NCBI RefSeq assembly: GCF_021532625.1
Contig: NZ_JAKGAR010000003.1
Location: forward strand, 558,001-622,000
DNA: 64,000 bases
DNA from: Octadecabacter algicola
GTDB taxonomy: Bacteria > Pseudomonadota > Alphaproteobacteria > Rhodobacterales > Rhodobacteraceae
Direction: 5' to 3'
Shown here: one piece after another, positions 54,132 through 61,014 of the stretch
How the letters are laid out: each line of letters begins with the position of its first letter
How positions within the stretch are numbered: position 1 is the first letter of the stretch
Notes under the pieces: model-generated
What the model saw: the letters and a program-made list of their open reading frames with translations, nothing else
What the model was told of the DNA's origin: nothing
Database searches by the model: none
Position numbers and translations under genes: made by a program

Positions 54132-55688
54132 ATGGCAAACAAATCCGTGTTTGCATCAATCAAAGGCCGGTTGCTTCCTGCAACCAATACCCAAAACGCT
54201 GCGGGTGCACCGGCCTACCGATATACTGATGCACATGCCCTGGCTCAAGTCGCGATGACTGGAACCTTTGGTGCAACATACTACCAAGATCCGATGCAGG
54301 AACTGTCTCGTACCTTGAAATTGGCAAATAAGGTTGATCCGTCATTTCTGGCGCAAACGGCTGTCTACACCCGTAAGTCCGGGCATATGAAGGACATGCC
54401 AGCATTGCTGTTGGCAGTCCTGGCTGGGCGTGACCCAATTTTGTTTCAGCGTGTCTTTGGACGCGTCGTGGACAACGGCAAAATGTTACGGACATTTGTG
54501 CAGATCATGCGGTCTGGGCAGACGGGACGGAAATCGCTTGGCTCTGCGCCAAAGCGGATGGTTGCGAACTGGCTGAATGCGGCGTCCGACCAGGCGATCT
54601 TGCAGGCCAATGTCGGCAACGATCCGTCCTTGGCGGATGTGATCAAGATGGTGCACCCTAAGCCGGGCAACAAAGCGCGTGAAGCTTTGTTTGCTTGGAT
54701 CATCAGGCGGCCATGTGATGTCGCGTTGTTGCCAGTGGCTGTGCAGGACTTCCTCCGGTTCAAGGAAACCGGCAAGGGGGCAGTCCCTGACGTGCCATTC
54801 CAGATGCTGACGCAGTTGTCTTTGTCCACCAAGCAGTGGTCAAAGATCGCTGAAAGCGCTTCTTGGCAGATGACCCGTATGAATCTGAACACGTTTCAGC
54901 GTCATGGGGTGTTGGCCTTGCCAAAGATGCGGGCGCATATTGCGGCCACCCTGCGTGATCCTAACAAGATCGCAAAAGCGCGGGTGTTCCCATACCAATT
55001 GATGACCGCCTATCAGGCGTTGTCTGCTGATATGCCGGTGGAAATCCGGGATGCGCTGCATGACGCGATGGAGCTTTCGGTGCGTAACGTACCAAAACTG
55101 CGCGGTCAGGTCGTGGTCTGCCCGGATGTATCTGGGTCCATGTCTGGCGCTGTGACTGGTTTCCGTAAGGGGGCCACCACGGTGACGCGTTTTGTGGATG
55201 TGGCAGGTCTCGTTTCTGCGGCGATCCTGCGCCAAAACCCATCGGCAACAGTGTTGCCGTTTGAAGTGAAGGTGCGTGATCTGCGGTTGGAACCCCGCGA
55301 CACCATCCTGACAAACGCCGCGCGTTTGGCAGAACAGTGGGGCGGCGGGACAAACTGTGCGGCACCGCTTGGTTGGTTGCTGGCGAAGGGGCGTGCCCCT
55401 GATCTGGTAATCATGGTGTCCGACAACCAGTCGTGGGCGCATGCAGCTTACGGGAACAACGGGACGGTGATGATGCAAGCGTGGGAGAAGCTCAAAAAGC
55501 GTAACCCCAAGGCCAAACTGGTCTGCATCGACATCGCCCCCTACGGGACCACGCAAGCGAAAGAGCGTGACGACGTGCTGAACATTGGCGGGTTCTCCGA
55601 TACGGTCTTTGACCAGATCGCGGCCTTCGCGAACGGTGAGATGGGGTCAGACCACTGGGTCGGCCAAATCAAAGCTGTGGAGGTCTAA
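54132..55688 (+). CDS. rsr: Ro60/TROVE-domain RNA-binding protein (Rsr)
   Basis: Ro60 is a ring-shaped RNA chaperone that binds misfolded RNA ends in its cavity and Y RNAs on its outer surface. The TROVE domain of helical repeats covers about residues 20-320 (YTDAHALAQVAMTGTFGATYY, FLAQTAVYTRKSGHMKDMPA, QMTRMNLNTFQRHGV), then a von Willebrand A domain with a complete MIDAS (DVSGSMS, Asp332, Ser334, Ser336; GGGTNCAAPLG; MVSDNQSW). The start used is the ATG preceded by AAGGA; one three codons upstream is less well placed. The length is 518. The array of Y-RNA-like units follows 6 bases after the stop, so protein and RNA partners are cotranscribed. Confidence 0.94.
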   Translation: MANKSVFASIKGRLLPATNTQNAAGAPAYRYTDAHALAQVAMTGTFGATYYQDPMQELSRTLKLANKVDPSFLAQTAVYTRKSGHMKDMPALLLAVLAGRDPILFQRVFGRVVDNGKMLRTFVQIMRSGQTGRKSLGSAPKRMVANWLNAASDQAILQANVGNDPSLADVIKMVHPKPGNKAREALFAWIIRRPCDVALLPVAVQDFLRFKETGKGAVPDVPFQMLTQLSLSTKQWSKIAESASWQMTRMNLNTFQRHGVLALPKMRAHIAATLRDPNKIAKARVFPYQLMTAYQALSADMPVEIRDALHDAMELSVRNVPKLRGQVVVCPDVSGSMSGAVTGFRKGATTVTRFVDVAGLVSAAILRQNPSATVLPFEVKVRDLRLEPRDTILTNAARLAEQWGGGTNCAAPLGWLLAKGRAPDLVIMVSDNQSWAHAAYGNNGTVMMQAWEKLKKRNPKAKLVCIDIAPYGTTQAKERDDVLNIGGFSDTVFDQIAAFANGEMGSDHWVGQIKAVEV

Positions 55689-55694
55689 AACATA

Positions 55695-55767
55695 GGGTCA
55701 GGCGGAATGCCTGTGGGACTACATCTGTTAAATGTCCCGTCTCACGGATTTCTTGTCCGCCTGACCC
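55695..55767 (+). ncRNA. Y-RNA-like unit 1 (minimal)
   Basis: An 11-bp perfect terminal helix (GGGTCAGGCGG with CCGCCTGACCC) starts 6 bases after the Ro60 gene stop. It holds the array blocks AATGC, GGGACTACAT and CTTGT. The interior is short and has no tRNA-like part, only GGGAC/GTCCC pairing. At 73 bases it may be the bare Ro60-binding form. A GACGT-GAAA-ACGTC tetraloop hairpin lies in the gap before unit 2 (55783-55796). Confidence 0.75.
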
Positions 55768-55827
55768 AATCAATTGAACACAGACGTGAAAACGTCAACT
55801 GCTTGAAACGAATTGAAAGGAATACAA

Positions 55828-55961
55828 TCCGGCGAATGCTGGTGGAACTACATCCAACCCCAGAGTCGCGTGGATCGAGCCACGCCGAAGCGAAACTGCT
55901 TCGTAGTTTAACGAGGCAAAACACTGGGCAATTGTTTCACCTAACCCTTGTCGCCGGGACC
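55828..55961 (+). ncRNA. Y-RNA-like unit 2 with tRNA-like arms
   Basis: The terminal helix CCGGCGA/TCGCCGG brackets AATGCTGGTGGAACTACAT and CCCTTGT. Inside lie a T-arm-like hairpin (GCGTGG, loop ATCGAG, CCACGC) and an acceptor-like hairpin (CGAAGC/GCTTCG), in the order seen in the other units. The D-arm-like part (GTTTAACGAGGCAAAAC) is weak. Confidence 0.7.
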
Positions 55962-55974
55962 GACACACAAACAA

Positions 55975-56126
55975 CTTGGCGAATGCCAAAGGAACTACAT
56001 CGCGCACCCTTGGGATCATCCGAGTAGGTTCGACTCCTCTCATCGCGGTCGCCCAGACGGCAAAACACTCCTGACAGGCGGAGTGTGGGCGGGACCCCAA
56101 ACTGTTTCTTTACTCTTGTCGCCAAG
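55975..56126 (+). ncRNA. Y-RNA-like unit 3 with tRNA-like arms
   Basis: The terminal helix is CTTGGCGA/TCGCCAAG (8 bp), with AATGCCAAAGGAACTACAT and CTTGT. The interior holds a T-loop hairpin (GAGTAGG, TTCGACT, CCTCTC with one bulge) and a long compound stem GGTCGCCC/GGGCGGGACC containing ACACTCC/GGAGTGT. At 152 bases it is the longest unit. Confidence 0.7.
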
Positions 56127-56137
56127 ACAAATGCATT

Positions 56138-56259
56138 GCGTTGAATGCTGACACACGCGGGGGCACGATCAGAGGAACTTGAGGGTTCGACTCCCTCACT
56201 CTTGCGGGCGCTCTTTGGCATGGGCGGGACCTTGTACCGCGTGTGTCTGCATTCAACGC
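56138..56259 (+). ncRNA. Long hairpin with T-arm in the Y RNA array (unit 4)
   Basis: Two 11-bp perfect helices (GCGTTGAATGC/GCATTCAACGC and GACACACGCGG/CCGCGTGTGTC) separated by one T-T mismatch give a 23-step stem. Its loop holds a perfect T-arm (GAGGG TTCGACT CCCTC). It keeps AATGC, GGAACT and CTTGT but not the usual helix spacing, so it is a divergent relative or a different RNA of the array. Confidence 0.65.
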
Positions 56260-56263
56260 AAAT

Positions 56264-56386
56264 TCCGGCAAATGCTGGTGGAACTACATCTTGTCGCGGG
56301 TTCGAACCCCGCTCCTGATATTACTTCTCAGGGTAGCTCAGTTGGTAGAGCCGATACCGTTTCGCCGATCCCTTGTTGCCGGACCC
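56264..56386 (+). ncRNA. Y-RNA-like unit 5 with permuted tRNA mimic
   Basis: The terminal helix TCCGGCAA/TTGCCGGA encloses AATGCTGGTGGAACTACAT and CCCTTGT. Inside, a circularly permuted tRNA: perfect T-arm (GCGGG TTCGAAC CCCGC), 3' acceptor TCCTGA, nine-base linker, 5' acceptor TCAGGG, then D-arm GCTCAGTTGGTAGAGC. This is the arrangement known for YrlA RNAs that mimic tRNA. Confidence 0.85.
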
Positions 56387-56394
56387 GAAATCAC

Positions 56395-56528
56395 CCCTGG
56401 CGAATGCTGGTTGGAACTACATTGTGGATGTCGAGGTCGTGGGTTCGAATCCCACTCCTGCTACCATGGCGGGATAGCTCAGCGGATAGAGCGCGTAATG
56501 TTTCACCCTTTCCTTGTCGCCAGGGACC
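56395..56528 (+). ncRNA. Y-RNA-like unit 6 with permuted tRNA mimic and ACCA
   Basis: The 9-bp terminal helix CCCTGGCGA/TCGCCAGGG holds AATGCTGGTTGGAACTACAT and CCTTGT. The permuted tRNA has T-arm GTGGG TTCGAAT CCCAC, acceptor strands TCCTGCT and GGCGGGA (7 bp with two G-T pairs), joined by ACCAT, and D-arm GCTCAGCGGATAGAGC. An encoded ACCA between the two acceptor strands recalls permuted tRNA genes. Confidence 0.85.
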
Positions 56529-56534
56529 AAAATT

Positions 56535-56612
56535 CAGGGATTAGCTCAGGCTGGTTAGAGTGCCGCACTTGGACTGCGGAAGTCGGAGGTTCAAATCCTC
56601 CATTCCTGACCA
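56535..56612 (+). tRNA. tRNA with anticodon TGG (proline-type), unusual body
   Basis: A full cloverleaf: acceptor CAGGGAT/ATTCCTG, D-arm GCTCAGGCTGGTTAGAGT, anticodon stem CCGCA/TGCGG with loop CTTGGAC (TGG), variable loop AAGTC, T-arm GGAGG TTCAAAT CCTCC, A73 and encoded CCA. The usual tRNA-Pro acceptor CGGGG is absent, but C1-G72 and A73 are kept. It lies 6 bases after unit 6 in the array. Confidence 0.85.
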
Positions 56613-56624
56613 AACGAAATATGC

Positions 56625-56730
56625 AGGAGGAATGCCTGTGGGACTACATTGGATAAATGCGCGTTCGAGTCGCGCCGAACCAGATGCCAACACATCTGGG
56701 AGAAGGTCTCACAATCAACTTGTCCTCCCT
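56625..56730 (+). ncRNA. Y-RNA-like unit 7 with tRNA-like arms
   Basis: The terminal helix is GGAGGA/TCCTCC with AATGCCTGTGGGACTACAT and ACTTGT. The tRNA mimic is T-arm GCGCG TTCGAGT CGCGC, acceptor hairpin CCAGATG/CATCTGG closed by CCAACA, and a small GAGA/TCTC stem at the D-arm position. Confidence 0.75.
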
Positions 56731-56733
56731 CAT

Positions 56734-56808
56734 TCGGCTGTAGCTCAGAGGTAGAGCACCTGACTGTTAATCAGGATGTCGTAGGTTCGATCCCTACCAG
56801 CCGAGCCA
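56734..56808 (+). tRNA. tRNA-Asn (anticodon GTT), unusual body
   Basis: Cloverleaf with acceptor TCGGCTG/CAGCCGA, D-arm GCTCAGAGGTAGAGC, anticodon stem CCTGA/TCAGG with loop CTGTTAA (GTT), T-arm GTAGG TTCGATC CCTAC, G73 and CCA. The acceptor differs from the TCCGCG... form common for bacterial tRNA-Asn. It starts 4 bases after unit 7. Confidence 0.9.
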
Positions 56809-56812
56809 ATAT

Positions 56813-56888
56813 TGGAAGGTAGCTCAATTGGTAGAGCAACGGGTTTTGATCTCGTGTGTTGCAGGTTCGAGTCCTGCCCTTCCAGCCA
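56813..56888 (+). tRNA. tRNA-Gln (anticodon TTG), unusual body
   Basis: Cloverleaf with acceptor TGGAAGG/CCTTCCA, D-arm GCTCAATTGGTAGAGC, anticodon stem ACGGG/CTCGT with loop TTTTGAT (TTG), T-arm GCAGG TTCGAGT CCTGC, G73 and CCA. It begins 5 bases after tRNA-Asn. It is not the source of the degenerate tRNA-Gln at 48.8 kb, whose arms differ. Confidence 0.9.
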
Positions 56889-56905
56889 AAAATAAAAGGA
56901 AACAA

Positions 56906-56983
56906 CCGGGGGAATGCCCGTGGGATTACATCGCTCAAAACGGTCGGGGAAACCCATCTCACGCATCCTTGTCCCCCGGGACC
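56906..56983 (+). ncRNA. Y-RNA-like unit 8 (minimal)
   Basis: An 8-bp perfect terminal helix CCGGGGGA/TCCCCCGG holds AATGCCCGTGGGATTACAT and TCCTTGT. Like unit 1 it is short and has no T-loop motif, so it may be a minimal Ro60-binding RNA. Confidence 0.75.
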
Positions 56984-56988
56984 ATAGT

Positions 56989-57115
56989 CAGAAATGCCTG
57001 CAGGATTACAGGTAGACGCAGCCCTTCATGGGTGGGACCCTCAGGCCCGTGCTGGTTCAACCCCAGCCCAGAGCAATCTGGTGGCGGAAATTCATCCTGC
57101 AAATGCCTTGTTCTG
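56989..57115 (+). ncRNA. Y-RNA-like unit 9 with tRNA-like arms
   Basis: The outer helix CAGAA/TTCTG is extended by GCAGGAT/ATCCTGC, with AATGCCTGCAGGATTACAG and GCCTTGT. The mimic has T-arm GCTGG TTCAACC CCAGC and acceptor hairpin CCAGA-GCAA-TCTGG with a GNRA loop. It ends 28 bases before the next gene. Confidence 0.72.
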
Positions 57116-57143
57116 CGTGTGGTTTGATTTGAGAGTGAAGAAG

Positions 57144-58160
57144 ATGAAATTGAACAAAGACATATCTCGGTTTGATGCCGCATGGCAGGTTGCAAATGGC
57201 AAGCTTGATCCGTTTGCGCTGTCTTTGTTTGAAGAGCGTCGCAAGCTACTAAGCCCACAGCAAGTGGCCCAGCTTGATCAGCCGTTTCGTAGTAAAGCGT
57301 ATCGTGCGCCAGTGCGAACTGCTTCCGGGGTAACGTCGTGGTTTACCAAATCAGGTCCTGTTGATTGGGATGCGCAATTTTCCAGAAATCCTACCTTTGG
57401 ATTGCTTGCAATACATGCCGCTGATGGGCATCTGCGTGAACGGGCTGTGCAGGTTGCACCAATGGATGATACCGCCGCGCTAACGGCACTTTTGCTGCGG
57501 TGCAACGATTGGGCAGCTCAGGTTCGCAAGGTCGCTTTTTCTCGACTTGAGGCTGTTTTGCCGAGGTTGAACCAGGCGGAGTTGGTCCCGCTTTGCCTTT
57601 TTGTGCTGGACCGTGTTGCCCGTTGGGAACGCGGTGGTGCTGCAGTGGCGCAGATGTTGGCGGCGCATCGTGATTGGCCGTTGGTTGTCAAAGCGACGTT
57701 CTTGGAAACCGCAACTGGGCCGTTGCCACGTTCCTTACGGCAACTTCTGCGCAGTCCTGACCACAATTGGGCTTTGCCCGATTTGGCGCTGCATGCGCAA
57801 TCGGTATTTGTACGCGCTGTTACAGTCGAAACTTTGCTGACAGGCCATGCCCATTGGACCGAAGGCTATGATTGGGTGTGGCATGACAAGGTCTTCAACC
57901 TGCGCCAGAAAGTACCGCGTCGCGAAAAACGCGCGGTAGAGGTATCATCGGCAACCCGTGCGATGATGCTGCGCCATGCCGGCCAAGACAAAAGCGCCAA
58001 ACTGCGTAGTCTGGCCGCTGACTACTTGATCACGGTCGGGGCACCTGAAGGCGACGGTTTGGTCACGTCGCTGACCAATGACAAAGCGAAGTCCGTGCAA
58101 TGGCGCATGACGTATTATCACAAGAAATGGGTTGGAAATCTGTCCGCCCAAGAGAGTTAA
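57144..58160 (+). CDS. Unknown, probably helical-repeat protein of the RNA-repair operon
   Basis: I do not recognise a named family. The 338-residue product is rich in Ala, Leu and Arg with amphipathic helices and recurring DW segments (AHRDWPLVVKATFLETATG, LLLRCNDWAAQVRKVAFSRLEAVL, DKSAKLRSLAADYLITVGAPEG), suggesting a HEAT-like solenoid, which often binds RNA or protein. The start is the ATG after GTGAAGAAG; the frame is open 50 codons upstream but that part is Y RNA unit 9. It is followed 5 bases later by the KptA-RtcB fusion, so it probably acts with it or with Ro60. No catalytic motif is seen. Confidence 0.8.
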   Translation: MKLNKDISRFDAAWQVANGKLDPFALSLFEERRKLLSPQQVAQLDQPFRSKAYRAPVRTASGVTSWFTKSGPVDWDAQFSRNPTFGLLAIHAADGHLRERAVQVAPMDDTAALTALLLRCNDWAAQVRKVAFSRLEAVLPRLNQAELVPLCLFVLDRVARWERGGAAVAQMLAAHRDWPLVVKATFLETATGPLPRSLRQLLRSPDHNWALPDLALHAQSVFVRAVTVETLLTGHAHWTEGYDWVWHDKVFNLRQKVPRREKRAVEVSSATRAMMLRHAGQDKSAKLRSLAADYLITVGAPEGDGLVTSLTNDKAKSVQWRMTYYHKKWVGNLSAQES

Positions 58161-58165
58161 AGAAG

Positions 58166-60163
58166 ATGACAAACAAAGAGAAAAAGCACCTGCAAAAAGT
58201 GAGCAGGTTGTTAGCGCAGGTTTTGCGCCATACGCCCGAGAAGCTTGACCTAACGCCCGATTCAGAGGGGTGGGTGGCGGTGGATGTGTTGCTGACGGCT
58301 TTGGCCGACCACGACCTGCCCATAAGCCAAGATCAACTGGTCGAAATTGTGGAAACCAATGACAAAAAACGCTTTAGCTTGTCGGGTACGGGCGACCAAA
58401 TCCGTGCCGCTCAAGGACATTCGATTGCCATTGATCTCGGTGTGGAAGCGATTGAACCGCCATCGCGGCTTTACCATGGCACAGCAGAGGTGACCGTCAC
58501 GGCGATCATGACCGATGGGCTGCGCCCGATGTCTCGCCAGCAGGTGCATTTGTCGGGTGACCCGCAAACGGCTTTCAAGGTTGGCGCGCGCCATGGTGCG
58601 CCGGTGATCTTGATTGTGGCTGCGGGTGAAATGCATCGAGCCGGGTACGCATTCTATCAGGCCGACAATGGTGTCTGGCTGACGGATCACGTGCCTGCGG
58701 CATATTTGAAAATTGAAGAAAGCGTTGATGGTTCAGCGGACAAAGAGAAAATAATGACACAGATGGTAATCACAGGTGAAACGCTCAAGGCTTGGGGCCA
58801 TATTCCTAGCAAGGAGTTCGGTCGCCTTTTGGCAATTGCACAAGCGGGGCTTGCCGCTGGCTATAGCGAGGATCAGATCAGGGCCAAGCTGGATGGGATG
58901 AAACCCCCTCCGCCACCCCCAACGATCCCTTTGCAAAAGGCCGGCGATGTACCGTTTCATTTCAACATCGAAGCGTCTGATGACGCAGATGAGGTCGATA
59001 ACCTCGCTAAGGTTCGTGAAACGATGATGGCTGTTATGCGGACGCCGACTGTTGTGTCTGCTGCCGTGATGCCTGATGCCTGCCCCGCAGGTCCTATGGG
59101 CACGATTCCAGTGGGCGGTGTTGTTGCAGCTAAGAACGCGATCCATCCGGGTATGCATTCGGCTGATATCTGTTGTTCCGTCATGATGACCGATTTGGGT
59201 GAGATTGAGCCCAAAGCGGTGCTGGATGCGGCAGAGAAGGTCACGCATTTTGGCCCCGGCGGGCGGCAGAACGGCAAACGCTTTACCTTGTCGCAAAACC
59301 TGATGGACGGGTTTCGCGAAAACCGTTTTTTGAGCAATCCTAAGATCCTCCGCATGGCAACGGAGCATTTGGGTACGCAAGGCGATGGCAACCATTTCTT
59401 GTTTGTGGGCAAGTCGCGCAACAGCGGACGTACCGCCATCGTGACCCACCATGGGTCGCGTGGGCCAGGGGCAGTTCTGTACAAGCTGGGAATGGAAGTA
59501 GCGGAGAAGTACCGCAAGAAGCTATCGCCTAACACGTTGAAGCAGAATGCTTGGATTCCAGTGGATACGCAGGATGGTCAGGAGTATTGGGCCGCTCTGC
59601 AACTGATCCGCAAATGGACCAAAGCCAACCACAACGCCATTCATCAGGCGACCGTGGAAGGGTCCGGTGCACAACCGGGTGAGCGGTTCTGGAACGAGCA
59701 CAACTTCGTCTTTAAGCGCGATGATCTGTTCTATCATGGCAAGGGGGCGACGCCCGCTTGGGGTGATTATGCCGCTGATGCAACGGGTCTGACACTGATC
59801 CCACTGAACATGTCCGAGCCTGTTTTGGTCGTGCGTGGATCAGATGCGGATCATGCTTTGGGCTTTTCCCCGCATGGGGCGGGCCGTAATTTTTCACGGT
59901 CCGAGCACAAGCGCCGGATGGGGGATATGACGGCAGAGCAGGCTTTGGTGGCCGAGACGGCAGGATTGGATATCCGCTTTCCCGCCGGTGGTATTGATGC
60001 GTCAGAATTGCCGTCGTCGTACAAAAATGCGGCCAATGTCGTGCGTCAGATCGACAGCTTTGGCCTAGCCGATATTGTCGATTACATCGACCCTTACGGT
60101 TGCATGATGGCGGGTGATGCACCTCCATTTTGGATGAACAAGAAAAAGAAGGGGCGCAGGTAG
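58166..60163 (+). CDS. KptA/Tpt1 2'-phosphotransferase fused to RtcB RNA ligase
   Basis: One 665-residue frame holds two enzymes. Residues about 8-185 are KptA/Tpt1, which moves an internal 2'-phosphate of spliced RNA to NAD+: RH at 21-22, RAAQGHS (80-86), LYHGT (102-106), VHLS (127-130), RHG (142-144) are all present. After a Pro-rich linker (247-252), an RtcB ligase follows: HSADICCSVM (Asp334, Cys337), GDGNHFLFVG (Asn409, His410), THHGSRGPG and the guanylylated His570 in SPHGAGRNFSR. An ATG at 58754 could give RtcB alone. RtcB itself leaves no 2'-phosphate, so the pairing suggests that other ends occur. The frame was checked through the junction; no stop is present. Confidence 0.92.
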   Translation: MTNKEKKHLQKVSRLLAQVLRHTPEKLDLTPDSEGWVAVDVLLTALADHDLPISQDQLVEIVETNDKKRFSLSGTGDQIRAAQGHSIAIDLGVEAIEPPSRLYHGTAEVTVTAIMTDGLRPMSRQQVHLSGDPQTAFKVGARHGAPVILIVAAGEMHRAGYAFYQADNGVWLTDHVPAAYLKIEESVDGSADKEKIMTQMVITGETLKAWGHIPSKEFGRLLAIAQAGLAAGYSEDQIRAKLDGMKPPPPPPTIPLQKAGDVPFHFNIEASDDADEVDNLAKVRETMMAVMRTPTVVSAAVMPDACPAGPMGTIPVGGVVAAKNAIHPGMHSADICCSVMMTDLGEIEPKAVLDAAEKVTHFGPGGRQNGKRFTLSQNLMDGFRENRFLSNPKILRMATEHLGTQGDGNHFLFVGKSRNSGRTAIVTHHGSRGPGAVLYKLGMEVAEKYRKKLSPNTLKQNAWIPVDTQDGQEYWAALQLIRKWTKANHNAIHQATVEGSGAQPGERFWNEHNFVFKRDDLFYHGKGATPAWGDYAADATGLTLIPLNMSEPVLVVRGSDADHALGFSPHGAGRNFSRSEHKRRMGDMTAEQALVAETAGLDIRFPAGGIDASELPSSYKNAANVVRQIDSFGLADIVDYIDPYGCMMAGDAPPFWMNKKKKGRR

Positions 60164-60172
60164 CGCCCCTTT
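60149..60172 (+). terminator. Rho-independent terminator of the Ro60/Y RNA/KptA-RtcB operon
   Basis: A 9-bp stem (AAGGGGCGC with GCGCCCCTT) closes AGGTA, and the stop codon of the fusion gene lies in its loop and 3' arm. The T tract is short (TTTC), so efficiency is uncertain. Confidence 0.75.
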
Positions 60173-60242
60173 CAGGTCTCTCATTATTGAAGGGTAGTAT
60201 GTGCCTGCATAAGCTTGATCGTGCCGAATTTCTCGATCTTCG

Positions 60243-60674
60243 CTAGGCTAAAAACCCCGGTTTCGTCAAAGCATAAGCGCCGGCAAGAAAGGCGTTCTTT
60301 AAATAAACCGGAAGCTTCTCTGGATATTTTTCAAGATCTTTCTTGGCAAAGTGCGCGAGCGCGACCGGACTTACGAACTTGGTCTCGCAGCCCTCAATGA
60401 GTTGAATCAGAGTTTCGATTTTGAAGGATACCGCTCCACCTGCCATGCGGCCTTTCTTGGCGCGCGTCTTGATAACGAAGGTATCGATTTCATGCTCTCG
60501 GGAAAACTCCTGAAGATCAGCCAAGAACGACCGAAGATTGGCCTCAGATGTGTCATCCTCGAGCTCAACTCGTGTGACCTTCAGGCGAAGCATTTCCATG
60601 TCGCCTTCATCGCTCAGGTCGACAACGGCAAGTCGAACCTCCTGCGCCGATATCTCACATCCACATACTTTCAT
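60243..60674 (-). CDS. DUF3010-family protein
   Basis: A 143-residue protein of unknown function. It opens MKVCGCEISAQEVRLAVVDL, typical of DUF3010, with an actin/RNase H-like first strand (GCEISAQEVRLAVVDLSD) and a later KTRAKKGRMAGGAVSFKIETLIQL. No active-site motif can be named. It is convergent with the repair operon and lies beyond its terminator, so it is probably not part of it. Confidence 0.75.
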   Translation of the reverse strand: MKVCGCEISAQEVRLAVVDLSDEGDMEMLRLKVTRVELEDDTSEANLRSFLADLQEFSREHEIDTFVIKTRAKKGRMAGGAVSFKIETLIQLIEGCETKFVSPVALAHFAKKDLEKYPEKLPVYLKNAFLAGAYALTKPGFLA

Positions 60675-60916
60675 GTTCTACGCCCTCATGCCCCAAGCCC
60701 AAGGTAGCACTCTTTTTGACTTGCCGCGTAGGCATAAGCTGGCCCTGACTTCATTGTCCTGACAAATCTTCAAAGCGTACTTGGACGGGCTTCTCATCAC
60801 GTCGCTCCTCAACGATGTTCTTCTAAAATTAATAGCTTACGGTGTGCGTATTTTTGTGGCTGTGAAATCTGCACTCTTATGGGATTTTGACAACCAATAC
60901 TGATTCTTTGTTGTGC

Positions 60917-60931
60917 GCCTAAATTTTAGGC
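60917..60931. promoter_or_regulatory. Perfect inverted repeat upstream of the glucosylglycerate genes
   Basis: GCCTAAA and TTTAGGC flank one T, about 85 bases before the first gene of the cluster. It may be an operator. The remainder of this roughly 340-base gap (60675-61014) is A/T-rich and holds nothing else I recognise. Confidence 0.35.
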
Positions 60932-61014
60932 TCTCTGCTTCAATTCGTTTCTTTTCTAAGTCAGGTTCACTCTACTTTGGCTTTGCTCTGTTGTGATCAG
61001 CAGATGCAGGGATC

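Noticed and set aside
55695-57115. Several open frames of 60-140 codons and a CRISPR-like repetitive look
   Set aside because: The frames cross tRNA and Y RNA structures, and the repeats are imperfect, with structured units of varied length rather than constant repeats and spacers.
56994-57143. N-terminal extension of the helical protein by 50 codons
   Set aside because: It lies within Y RNA unit 9 and has no ribosome-binding site; the ATG at 57144 is better.
48554-60674. Integration of the island at tRNA-Lys
   Set aside because: No repeat of the tRNA-Lys 3' end was found near the right border, and there is no integrase.
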